DNA from: JBBTCJ01 sp038043285
GTDB taxonomy: Bacteria > Planctomycetota > Phycisphaerae > UBA1845
NCBI GenBank assembly: GCA_038043285.1
Contig: JBBTCJ010000062.1
Coordinates: forward strand, 1 to 8,700
Direction of reading: 5' to 3'
Length of the DNA: 8,700 nucleotides
Both the position numbers and the translations under genes were made by a program. Positions within the stretch are counted from its first letter, which is position 1. The number at the start of each line of letters is the position of its first letter. This document shows positions 1 to 6,874 of this stretch, in pieces. The notes below the pieces were generated by a model. That model was given only the letters and a program-made list of their open reading frames with translations. It made no database searches and was not told the DNA's origin.

Positions 1-160
1 AAACCATCCGTTACTCGACGACGCCGAATGTCTCACTTGCTCTGAAACGGTTCAACAGTGTAAGCTGCATTGCACGCGTTCTCCGACGAAAAACGCGGTA
101 TCGATCGTGCGAATGCTTTAGGTTATTTATTCACGGACCCTAAGGCGAGCGTCAACTGCT

Positions 161-1165
161 TCATCGATCGCGCCGCCCCTCGACGCGCACGTCGCCGATG
201 ATTCCCTGCAACAGGTCGCGCATGGTGACGACTCCCAGGCACCTTCCGGCGGCGTCGGCGACGACGGCCAGCTCCTGCCGGGCGTCGCGCATTCGTCGAA
301 TCGCGGAGGCAACGATTTCGTTGGGCGGGAGGGTCAGTGCGGCGGTTGCGCGTTCCTGGACGATCTTCCATTGATCGTCGCGCAAGGCTTTGTCGACCTT
401 GAGCACGCCCACGACCCGTGTCCCACGCGAATCGACGACGGGCAAACGAACAAACTCATTCGCTTCGGCGACGCGGATAAGTTCGCTGAGGTCGGATTCT
501 GCATGGATGGTGATGACGCGGCGCAGGGGGATCATCATCGACCGCACCGGGCGTTCAGACAGTTGAACCACGCGATCGACCAACAAGGAACGGGAATCGG
601 ACACGTCCTGACCCGCCAGGGCTTCCTGGAGCAACTGGGCCATGCGCCGACGAGGATCGACGGCGCGGCCTCGTGTTCCAACGCCTCCGGCAAGGCGGTT
701 GCCGATTCGTGCGAAGCCGCTCGAAAGGGCGATGAGTCCCAGGGCGCGAAACGCTCGTTGCGTTGCGGAGAGGAACCGGCTTGTCCGGCTCATCAGCGCG
801 TCGGCATGCAGTTGAAACAGGTTTTTGGGCACTACTTCCCCAAACACAAAAATCACCGGGGTGACCAGGACAATGGTGTAAAACTGCACCTGGTCGTCGC
901 CCAAACCGAGAAGATGGGCGAATGCATACGCGACCGCTGTCGTGGTGGCGTAGTTGGCGGCGTTCGTTCCAATCAGCGTACACGACAGCGCGGCCTGCTC
1001 GTCGTCCAGCAGTCGCGCCAGCCGCCGGGCGCCGGCGTCCCCGCGGCGGACGGCCAGGTGCAGGCGCAGCCGGTTTGCGCGGTAGATGCCGATCTCCGCG
1101 CCGGAGAAGAACCCCGACAGGAGCAACCCGGTGAGAATCACGGTTATGGTCATCGCCCAATTCAT
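161..1165 (-). CDS. CNNM/CorC-family membrane protein, short form (DUF21 + CBS pair)
   Basis: Membrane protein of the CNNM/CorC (HlyC/CorC) family, members of which export Mg2+ in exchange for Na+ or support cation homeostasis; the old 'hemolysin' label is misleading. Seen in the 334-aa product: a DUF21 transmembrane region at about residues 1-160, with hydrophobic segments near 5-20, 61-85, 95-112 and 135-150, the family-typical FFSGAE at 19-24 and FGEVVPKN at 108-115. A CBS-domain pair follows at about 205-325 (MMIPLRRV, then RLPVVDSRG, then ELAVVADAAGRCLGVVTMRDLL). The CorC/HlyC C-terminal domain present in its neighbour is missing; the protein ends soon after the second CBS domain. I chose the ATG at 1165 because it overlaps the upstream stop as ATGA, begins just before the first membrane segment, and has GGAG 11 bases upstream. 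A longer in-frame start at 1219 would add a highly basic 18-residue leader inside the upstream gene. The family is secure; the transported ion is inferred. Confidence 0.9.
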   Translation of the reverse strand: MNWAMTITVILTGLLLSGFFSGAEIGIYRANRLRLHLAVRRGDAGARRLARLLDDEQAALSCTLIGTNAANYATTTAVAYAFAHLLGLGDDQVQFYTIVLVTPVIFVFGEVVPKNLFQLHADALMSRTSRFLSATQRAFRALGLIALSSGFARIGNRLAGGVGTRGRAVDPRRRMAQLLQEALAGQDVSDSRSLLVDRVVQLSERPVRSMMIPLRRVITIHAESDLSELIRVAEANEFVRLPVVDSRGTRVVGVLKVDKALRDDQWKIVQERATAALTLPPNEIVASAIRRMRDARQELAVVADAAGRCLGVVTMRDLLQGIIGDVRVEGRRDR

Positions 1166-2418
1166 GCGTTGACGTGCTCCGCGTCGGCGGGTTTTCCGTC
1201 GCGACGAACGATCACCCATTCAATGCGCCGATGGCGAACGTCCTCGACGGTCAGGGTAAGGTTGCGAAAACGGACCGAGTCCCCGGCGCGCGGCAGCCGC
1301 CCCAACCGCGACAGCACCCATCCGCCGATGGTGTCGACATGGCGGTCGATTTCGCGCACTCCGAACCGCTCGGCCCAGACGCGCACGCTCAGGTCGCCGG
1401 AGAGGCGGTAGGTGTTTTCGTCAAGCTGTTCACTGATCGTCTCGTCGCCGGGGGCGGTGGTCGGGTCGCCCTGTCCGACGACCCAGGTGACAAGATCCTC
1501 GTTGGTGACCAGCCCGGAGGTTCCGCCGTACTCGTCGACTACTACTGCGGCATGACCGCGGGTGTCCACGAAATGCCGAAGCACTTGCGCCAGGCTCGCC
1601 TGCTCGGGAACGTACTCGACGGGTCGCAGCATGGCCTCGACCGCCGCTGAGGGGTGCAGCAGAACCTCCCGGACGTACATCACGCCCCGGATGTCGTCGA
1701 GATCGTGTCCGTAGACCGGGAGGACGCGTTTTTGCGATCGGCGGACGGCGACGGCGATCTCCGCCGGCGGATCCTCCAGGCAAACGGCTTCGATGTCCAC
1801 GCGAGGGGTCATCACCTCGCGCACGGAGACTTCCTCCATGGCCACGATCGACTGGAGCATCTCGTTTTCCGTTGAGTGGATGTGCCCCTCGTTGGCGGAG
1901 TGTTCGACGAGAAGTTTCAGCTCGTCGACGGTGACGTGATCCGGTTGTCGTCGCGCCGGCGCGATCAGGCGGGTGATCGGTTCGACCAAAGCGGCCGCCA
2001 GCACCCACTGTACGGGACCAAACAGAACTCGCAGGGTGGACAGCAATGCGGCCGCCCAGGGGGCGACCAAATGGGCATTGGCCAGGGCTATCGCCTTGGG
2101 GATCATCTCGCCGACGACCACGACGCATAGGAGCACAAGGAGTCCGACGCCTGCGGCCAGAGCGGGCTTTGCGTTCGCGTGTTCCAACGACACGAAGGAA
2201 AGCGAGAAGATGGAGACGTTGACCAAGGTATTGGCGATCAGCGCCGTCATCAGCACACGGCGCGGATGGAGCATGACGCGGTGGGGCGCGCGACCAAAGG
2301 GGGACGCCTGGCGCGAAAAATCGGCAAGCTCCCGTCGGGAGAGGGCGAACAGGGCGGTCTCCGAGCAGGAAATCACTGCGGAGCACGCCAGCAGTAGGAT
2401 GAACGCGACCCAGACCAC
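1162..2418 (-). CDS. HlyC/CorC-family transporter (DUF21, CBS pair, CorC/HlyC domain)
   Basis: Full-architecture member of the CorC/CNNM family (418 aa), probably a cytoplasmic-membrane Mg2+/Na+ exchanger or Mg2+/Co2+ efflux factor. Seen in order: an N-terminal membrane segment with SCSETALFALSRREL at 17-31, further hydrophobic segments at about 56-76, 87-106 and 118-142 with VGEMIPKA at 102-109; a linker with the family-typical NEGHIHSTENEML at 176-188; CBS 1 from VREVMTPRVDIEAV at 199-212; CBS 2 around VVVDEYGGTSGLVTNEDL at 292-309; and a CorC/HlyC C-terminal domain at about 328-406 containing VDTIGGWVLSRLGRLPRAGD. In this family the CBS pair binds Mg-ATP and gates transport. The start is a GTG. 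The nearby ATG at 2428-2426 is out of frame. A TACAAT hexamer lies 8 bases upstream of the GTG, so the message may be leaderless. The gene overlaps the downstream paralogue by 4 bases, so translation is probably coupled. Confidence 0.93.
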   Translation of the reverse strand: MVWVAFILLLACSAVISCSETALFALSRRELADFSRQASPFGRAPHRVMLHPRRVLMTALIANTLVNVSIFSLSFVSLEHANAKPALAAGVGLLVLLCVVVVGEMIPKAIALANAHLVAPWAAALLSTLRVLFGPVQWVLAAALVEPITRLIAPARRQPDHVTVDELKLLVEHSANEGHIHSTENEMLQSIVAMEEVSVREVMTPRVDIEAVCLEDPPAEIAVAVRRSQKRVLPVYGHDLDDIRGVMYVREVLLHPSAAVEAMLRPVEYVPEQASLAQVLRHFVDTRGHAAVVVDEYGGTSGLVTNEDLVTWVVGQGDPTTAPGDETISEQLDENTYRLSGDLSVRVWAERFGVREIDRHVDTIGGWVLSRLGRLPRAGDSVRFRNLTLTVEDVRHRRIEWVIVRRDGKPADAEHVNA

Positions 2419-2426
2419 GGGCGGGC

Positions 2427-2432
2427 ATTGTA
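2427..2432 (-). promoter_or_regulatory. Candidate -10 box (TACAAT) of the CorC-pair transcription unit
   Basis: Read on the minus strand, TACAAT (5 of 6 matches to TATAAT) lies 8 bases before the GTG at 2418. A sigma70-type start 6-9 bases downstream would fall on or next to the GTG, giving a leaderless or nearly leaderless transcript. No convincing -35 hexamer is visible at 16-18 bp spacing, and no Shine-Dalgarno sequence precedes the GTG. Confidence 0.45.
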
Positions 2433-2462
2433 GCGGATGGCGCGGAGACGGTCGTCCCCGTT

Positions 2463-2495
2463 CTGTCGCCGACGGAGACTACGGGTCCGCGACAG
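2463..2495. repeat. Inverted repeat, 7-bp perfect arms
   Basis: CTGTCGC at 2463-2469 is the exact reverse complement of GCGACAG at 2489-2495, with a 19-base spacer. It lies about 45-75 bases upstream of the GTG of the 418-aa CorC-type gene, just beyond where a -35 element would sit. It could be an operator for a dimeric regulator or a small hairpin; no T-run makes it a clear terminator. Seven-base arms can occur by chance in GC-rich DNA. Confidence 0.4.
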
Positions 2496-2570
2496 TTTAG
2501 GCGGGGGTGGGGCGTGCGTTCAGAACCGCGAGTGATAACCAGCGCTCCGCACTGGACCGCTACATGCTGT

Positions 2571-2580
2571 NNNNNNNNNN
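2571..2580. other. Assembly gap (ten N)
   Basis: Ten consecutive N, a common scaffolding placeholder, so the true gap length is unknown. It lies directly after CATGCTGT, a string found again at 2623-2630, which suggests that repeated sequence broke the assembly. No protein reading should be carried across it. Confidence 0.95.
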
Positions 2581-2638
2581 CTCCCTCACGGTCGCGGTAC
2601 GGATGAAGAAAAGGCACTGCTCCATGCTGTCGCGGTAC

Positions 2639-2686
2639 TGATCGGCGCTTCGCCTGATCGGTGCCTCGCCTGATCGGCGCTGCACC
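2639..2686. repeat. Tandem repeat, three 16-bp units
   Basis: Three adjacent 16-base units: TGATCGGCGCTTCGCC at 2639, TGATCGGTGCCTCGCC at 2655 and TGATCGGCGCTGCACC at 2671. The first seven bases, TGATCGG, are identical in all copies. Unit 1 differs from unit 2 at 2 positions and from unit 3 at 2 positions. The array ends 146 bases before the addA start. It could be protein-binding repeats or slippage inside a dispersed repeat; the sequence alone does not decide. Confidence 0.8.
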
Positions 2687-2816
2687 ACTTTCGAAGCTCC
2701 GGACCGCTATCAGCTGGGCCAACAAAGACAAGGGAAGCACCTCAGACGACGGCGGCCGGAAGTGTCGCGGACCGGGGGTCCACCCACGGCGTCGTGTCCT
2801 AGCGCGGTTCCCAAAC

Positions 2817-2822
2817 TATAAT
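2817..2822 (+). promoter_or_regulatory. Candidate -10 box (TATAAT) of addA
   Basis: A perfect TATAAT lies 9 bases before the ATG at 2832, with no Shine-Dalgarno sequence between them. Transcription starting at the usual distance would begin on or next to the A of the ATG, implying a leaderless addA message. The best hexamer at 17-bp spacing is GTGTCC at 2794-2799, which matches TTGACA at only three positions. Confidence 0.55.
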
Positions 2823-2831
2823 GTCGTCGCC

Positions 2832-5800
2832 ATGAGCACGCACGCACCGAACTTGACCGACGAGCAACGGCGCGCCGTCCACGTCATCGGAGGGAGCGCG
2901 ATCGTGTCAGCGGCGGCGGGTTCGGGAAAGACCGCCGTGCTCGCGGAGCGCTGCGCCTACCTCGTCTGCGACGCGCCGCCCGAATCCCGTTGCGACGTGG
3001 ATCGTCTCCTGGTTCTGACGTTCACCGAGGCCGCCGCCGCGGAGATGCGCTCGCGGATTCTCCAGGCGATCCGCCGCCGGGCCGCCAGTCGCCCCGACGA
3101 TTCGCGCCTGGACCGGCAGGCTGCCCTGCTTGATGCCGCCCACGTTTCGACGATCCACTCTTTCTGCTCGTGGCTGATCCGTCGCTGGTTTACCGAGGTC
3201 GGCGTGGAGCCGACGGTCAGCGTGCAGGACGAGGCGGAGTCCGCCGTGATGCGGAGCGAGACGCTGGCCGAGGTGTTCCATCGGCTCTACGCCCGACTCG
3301 CCGATCCCGACGAGCTTGTGGGGCGGTCGCGACTTGATCGGCCCGCGCCGACGAGTCGAGTTTTACGCGCGCCGCAGGCCGTGGGTAGCCGAACGGGGAC
3401 GTGGTCGCTTGGTTGTCGAGATGAAAGCGAGCTAGCGCCGGCCTTTCAAGAACTTGTTGACGACTATGGATTAGGCGACGACCGCGACGTGAGCGAGTTT
3501 GTTCTCCGGCTGTCTGCCTATGTCGGTTCACTGCCGGACCCATGCGGCTGGCTGATCCAGGCGACTAACTCTTCAAGCGGTGGTTGGAGCGCCTGTCTCG
3601 ACCGGCTGCGACAGACCATGAGCGTCGAGGCGTCCGCCCAGTTGGAACATTGCCGGCAGGCGGCGGAGACGCTGTCCGCATGGGGCGAGGCGGGTCAACC
3701 GTACGCCCGCAAGATTGTCGCCTACGCCGACATGCTGGAGCTGTGCCAATCGGAGTTGGAACACGGTTCAGCGCGGGAGGCCGTCGGCGAGGCAGGTCGC
3801 ATCCTCCGCGAATTTGAGTTCCCCGACGAGAAGGCCAAGGCGCTGCGGAATCCTGGCGAGGGCGACGAAACCCGTCGCCGGACGGCCCAGGGCGTTCTCG
3901 AAAAGGTCAAGGACGAGTTTTTCAAGGATCGCCTGCGCAGCCGCTTCGCGATGTTCACCGCTGAGGAATGGGAGGACAACCTTTCGCGCACGGCGCCGTA
4001 TGCGGCCGTGCTTGCCGACCTCGTCGCGCTGTTCAATCGGGCTTATGCGGCAAGGAAAAGGCGGCAGAACGTGGTCGATTTCGCCGATCTGGAGCGTCTG
4101 GCCTTCGACCTCCTTCGCAAGCCCGGCGCGCCCCAGGGCGCCGACAGCTCCTGGGAGCCGTCGGAGGCGGCGATCTCGCTGCACCGTCGATTCACCCACG
4201 TACTTGTCGACGAGTTCCAGGACATCAATCCGCTGCAGGAGGCGATCCTTCGACTGGTGAGCCATGAGGCTCGCCCGGGATCGGCGGGAAACCTTTTCGT
4301 TGTCGGCGACGTCAAGCAGAGCATCTATCGCTTTCGATTGGCGGAGCCGGCGGTCTTTGTGGACCGGCTGCGAGGCGCTTGCAACGCAGAGGTCGCAACC
4401 CCGCCAGCGAACAATCCGGCTGCGGCGAATCGACGCGCCGAGGCGCATTTCCTGCGGAGCAATTTCCGAAGTCGGCCTGAGATTCTCGAAGCCGTCAATG
4501 TTGTGTTCCGAACGCTGATGCGCCGCAGCCTTGGGGGAATTGAGTATGACGCCGATGCCGAACTGCGCCAGGGGCGAGGGTTGGACCCTGCACCGGACCG
4601 TCGGTCCGTCGAGGTGCATTTGCTCCAGCGCCGCTGGGTTGGCCGCGACGCATCGAACCATGACGGCGAAGATGCCGAATCTGATGGTGAGCCGGAGGAG
4701 GCGTCCCAGGTTGCCTTCGATCACCCAAGTCGATGGAGCGCGGCGGAACGAGAGGCTTACTTCATCGGGCTGAAGATTCGTGAATGGATGGAGGCAGATC
4801 GTCAGACCTGCGACGACCCAGGTTTACGCTTCAGTGACGTGGCGATCCTGCTGCGAAGCCCAAGACTCGTCGGCGAGCGAATGGCAAGCATGTTGGCGGC
4901 CATGGGCATCCCGGCCCGCGCCCAGGTCGGGGGATCGCTGCTTGCTGCGATCGAGGTCCGCGACGTGGTTTCGGCCTTGCGCGTGCTGGACAACGTTCGG
5001 CAGGATCTCCCCCTGACCGCCGCGTTGCGGAGCGGAGTGTTCGGCGATCGGCTCAGCGAGGACGAACTCGCCCGTATCCGGCTGCTCGATCGAGGGGCGG
5101 CGTACCATGCGTGTGTTTTGCGTTACGCCCGCGAAGGTAAGGATGCCGCGCTCCGCCATCGCGTGAGACAGGTGCTGACGACCATCGAGCGGTATCGCAC
5201 GGTTGCCCGACGTCGACCGCTCTCGGAGACCCTGTGGCGAATCTATGAGGACGACGCTCGCCTCGCCTGCGCCGCGGCCCTCCCCAACGGTCTGCAGCGC
5301 AAGGCGAACCTGCTCAAGTTGCACGAATTGTCGCGAAAGTTCGGCACGTTCCGCCGGCAGGGCTTGCACCGGTTCTTGCGGTTCCTGGATTCCCTCGATG
5401 CCGACGATCAGGAGATCGACGCAGCCTCCGTCGCGGGCGATGCCGACGACGTCGTTCGCATCATGAGCATTCACCAGGCCAAGGGGCTGGAGTTCCCCGC
5501 TGTCGTCGTCGCCGGGCTGGGAACGAAGTTCAATCTGAGAGACCGCACCGGGCGGATGATCTTCGAGCGCGAGGCGGGCATCGGCCTACGGGTTGTCGAT
5601 CCGGAGCGGTTCATCGAGTATCCGTCGGCCGCACACGTGCTGGCGGCGGTGGAGATCGACCGCGCCACGCGCCAGGAGGAGATGCGGATTCTCTACGTGG
5701 CCCTGACACGGGCGCGTGATCGGCTCATGCTCGTCGGATCGGTGGATCATCCGGACCGGGTTGGTCAGTCGCCGACGGAACGGCTCGGCGAGCTTTCCGA

Positions 5801-6869
5801 CCTTACGTTCTCGACGGCGCGGACGCCGCTGGACTGGCTCCTGCCGATTCTGGTCCACGCGCCGAGCGGTGTGGTGGAGGGACTGGACTGCGAAATCCCA
5901 CGGTTCTCAGACCGGGCGACGGAGCAACACGCGCCGTTGTTCCGCGTGGCGCTCCACGACGAGGCGGAAATGTCGCAGTGGTCCGCCAGGCCGTGCCCCT
6001 CCGGCGACGACGGTGGCGTTCGGGCGGCGGCGGCCGACCTTGCCCCGCTGCCTTCGGACGAGCCGTACGACCTTGCGCAGCAGGAGGTCGAGGAAATCAT
6101 TCGGCGCGTCGAGTTCGTGTACCCGCATCTCGCATCGGCATCCGTACGAGCGACGGTGGCTGCCGGAGATTTCAAGGGCGCCCATGACTTCCTCCACGAT
6201 CCGGATGTGGCACGGGCTTCCAGCCGGGGGAAACAGCGGCAAGCCGCCGGGGGGATCGCATCCGAGGAGGAAGCTGCCCGGTGCCCGTTTCCGAGGTTCC
6301 CCGCCGGCTCCTCCGGCGATTCGTCGGCGGCCGCCCGCCGCGGAATCATCACCCATCGCGTGCTTCAATTCCTGGACTTTGCGGCAGCCCGCGACGCCGC
6401 GGGAGTGGCACTGGAATTGCAACGCCTGGCGGAGGGTGAGATCCTGACCGCGGAAGATCGAAGGCTGGTTGCGGAGTACGCGCTGGAGTGGTTCGTGACC
6501 ACGCCGCTGGCGCAACGAATTCGCGACGCGGGGACGGCCTATCGCCGCGAGCTGCGTTTCGTAACCACCGAGCCGGTGTCGCTACTGGACCGCTCGGTCG
6601 ACGCCGCCGGCGAGGATCGCGTCCTGGTCCGCGGCATTGTGGACGGCGTATTGACGGACCGTGAAACGCTGGAGGTGATCGACTTCAAGACCGATGCGAT
6701 CGCGGAGGACAAGCTCCCGAACCGTTGTGAGTTCTATCGGCCGCAGGTGGCCCTCTACGGACGCGCCATGGGCCGCCTCTTCCGCAAGCCCGTGGGCAGC
6801 GGGTTCCTGGTTTTTCTCGCTGCCCAGAGAGTGATACCATTCGACGGACACGCGTTACGGCTCGAATAG
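2832..6869 (+). CDS. addA: AddA-type double-strand-break repair helicase-nuclease
   Basis: AddA subunit of an AddAB (RexAB) complex, which unwinds and resects DNA ends and prepares 3' single strands for RecA. The 1345-aa product shows an SF1A (UvrD/RecB-like) helicase: Q-region LTDEQRRAV at 8-16, Walker A AAAGSGKT at 27-34 (Lys33), TFTEAAAAEMR at 63-73, STIHSFC at 106-112, Walker B VLVDEFQD at 457-464, VVGDVKQSIYRFR at 490-502, SNFRSR at 543-548, VRIMSIHQAKGLEFP at 875-889 and ILYVALTRARDRL at 953-965. A RecB-type nuclease domain closes the protein: GIITHRVLQF at 1171-1180, GIVDGVL at 1268-1274 (Asp1271), EVIDFKT at 1281-1287 (Asp1284, Lys1286) and QVALY at 1305-1309. Both enzymes therefore look active. 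The length is somewhat above the roughly 1150-1250 aa usual for AddA. I chose the ATG at 2832 because it sits just before the Q-region. Residues about 161-214 have unusually A/T-rich third codon positions. No addB is adjacent. The AddA call rests on the combined UvrD-like motor and C-terminal nuclease; a solo RecB-like protein is the alternative. Confidence 0.93.
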   Translation: MSTHAPNLTDEQRRAVHVIGGSAIVSAAAGSGKTAVLAERCAYLVCDAPPESRCDVDRLLVLTFTEAAAAEMRSRILQAIRRRAASRPDDSRLDRQAALLDAAHVSTIHSFCSWLIRRWFTEVGVEPTVSVQDEAESAVMRSETLAEVFHRLYARLADPDELVGRSRLDRPAPTSRVLRAPQAVGSRTGTWSLGCRDESELAPAFQELVDDYGLGDDRDVSEFVLRLSAYVGSLPDPCGWLIQATNSSSGGWSACLDRLRQTMSVEASAQLEHCRQAAETLSAWGEAGQPYARKIVAYADMLELCQSELEHGSAREAVGEAGRILREFEFPDEKAKALRNPGEGDETRRRTAQGVLEKVKDEFFKDRLRSRFAMFTAEEWEDNLSRTAPYAAVLADLVALFNRAYAARKRRQNVVDFADLERLAFDLLRKPGAPQGADSSWEPSEAAISLHRRFTHVLVDEFQDINPLQEAILRLVSHEARPGSAGNLFVVGDVKQSIYRFRLAEPAVFVDRLRGACNAEVATPPANNPAAANRRAEAHFLRSNFRSRPEILEAVNVVFRTLMRRSLGGIEYDADAELRQGRGLDPAPDRRSVEVHLLQRRWVGRDASNHDGEDAESDGEPEEASQVAFDHPSRWSAAEREAYFIGLKIREWMEADRQTCDDPGLRFSDVAILLRSPRLVGERMASMLAAMGIPARAQVGGSLLAAIEVRDVVSALRVLDNVRQDLPLTAALRSGVFGDRLSEDELARIRLLDRGAAYHACVLRYAREGKDAALRHRVRQVLTTIERYRTVARRRPLSETLWRIYEDDARLACAAALPNGLQRKANLLKLHELSRKFGTFRRQGLHRFLRFLDSLDADDQEIDAASVAGDADDVVRIMSIHQAKGLEFPAVVVAGLGTKFNLRDRTGRMIFEREAGIGLRVVDPERFIEYPSAAHVLAAVEIDRATRQEEMRILYVALTRARDRLMLVGSVDHPDRVGQSPTERLGELSDLTFSTARTPLDWLLPILVHAPSGVVEGLDCEIPRFSDRATEQHAPLFRVALHDEAEMSQWSARPCPSGDDGGVRAAAADLAPLPSDEPYDLAQQEVEEIIRRVEFVYPHLASASVRATVAAGDFKGAHDFLHDPDVARASSRGKQRQAAGGIASEEEAARCPFPRFPAGSSGDSSAAARRGIITHRVLQFLDFAAARDAAGVALELQRLAEGEILTAEDRRLVAEYALEWFVTTPLAQRIRDAGTAYRRELRFVTTEPVSLLDRSVDAAGEDRVLVRGIVDGVLTDRETLEVIDFKTDAIAEDKLPNRCEFYRPQVALYGRAMGRLFRKPVGSGFLVFLAAQRVIPFDGHALRLE

Positions 6870-6874
6870 AACCT

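Larger units (their letters stand above)
2544..2716. repeat. Imperfect direct repeats flanking and interrupting the N gap
   Basis: Three repeat pairs occur here. GCTCCG followed by GGACCGCTA is found at 2544-2562 (with four extra bases between the parts) and again at 2696-2709. GTCGCGGTAC occurs exactly at 2591-2600 and 2629-2638, each preceded within 6 bases by CTCC and followed by GGAT or TGAT. CATGCTGT occurs exactly at 2563-2570, abutting the gap, and at 2623-2630. Together they look like degenerate copies of a short dispersed or tandem repeat. The family is not identified. Confidence 0.5.
2419..2831. other. Divergent intergenic region with promoters, repeats and an assembly gap
   Basis: 413 bases separate the divergent start codons at 2418 and 2832. 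Contents from left to right: a candidate -10 box for the leftward genes, an inverted repeat at 2463-2495, a G-rich stretch near 2501-2512, one half of an imperfect direct repeat, ten N, a repeat-rich stretch at 2581-2716 that includes three 16-bp tandem units, and a candidate -10 box for addA. No open frame here looks coding. The frame upstream of the addA ATG stays open back to a GTG at 2661, but those 57 codons run through the tandem repeat and precede the usual AddA N terminus, so I treat them as untranslated. Confidence 0.7.

Noticed and set aside
115..147. Weak inverted repeat TTAGG/CCTAA downstream of the CorC pair, considered as a terminator.
   Set aside because: Five-base perfect arms with a loop of about 16 bases and no T-run; too weak to call.
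1..160. Possible C-terminal end of a plus-strand gene entering from the left edge (frame open from base 2 to a stop at 119-121).
   Set aside because: Only 39 codons, with mixed third-position GC unlike the strongly GC-ending genes nearby and no recognisable motif. The stretch looks like plain intergenic DNA.
371..1411. Long plus-strand open frame (346 codons) opposite the CorC genes.
   Set aside because: It is antisense to a well-supported gene, has a low-complexity Arg/Gln/Gly-rich product, shows no domain, and crosses the boundary of two real genes. Typical of antisense frames in GC-rich DNA.
2501..2512. G-rich stretch considered as a G-quadruplex.
   Set aside because: Only two G-runs of four or more are present, not the four needed.
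1430..2740. Minus-strand open frame running through the N gap.
   Set aside because: The reading across N is meaningless, and most of it is an out-of-frame shadow of the 418-aa CorC-type gene.
2661..2831. Upstream GTG extension of addA adding 57 residues.
   Set aside because: The added codons run through the tandem repeat and over the TATAAT, and AddA homologues begin near the ATG at 2832.
3768..4724. 318-codon minus-strand open frame inside addA.
   Set aside because: Antisense to conserved helicase motifs including Walker B, with no recognisable domain of its own.
6829..6839. TGATACCAT near the end of addA, considered as an extended -10 promoter for putA.
   Set aside because: It lies inside coding sequence with no matching -35, and the 5-base gene spacing is explained better by co-transcription.
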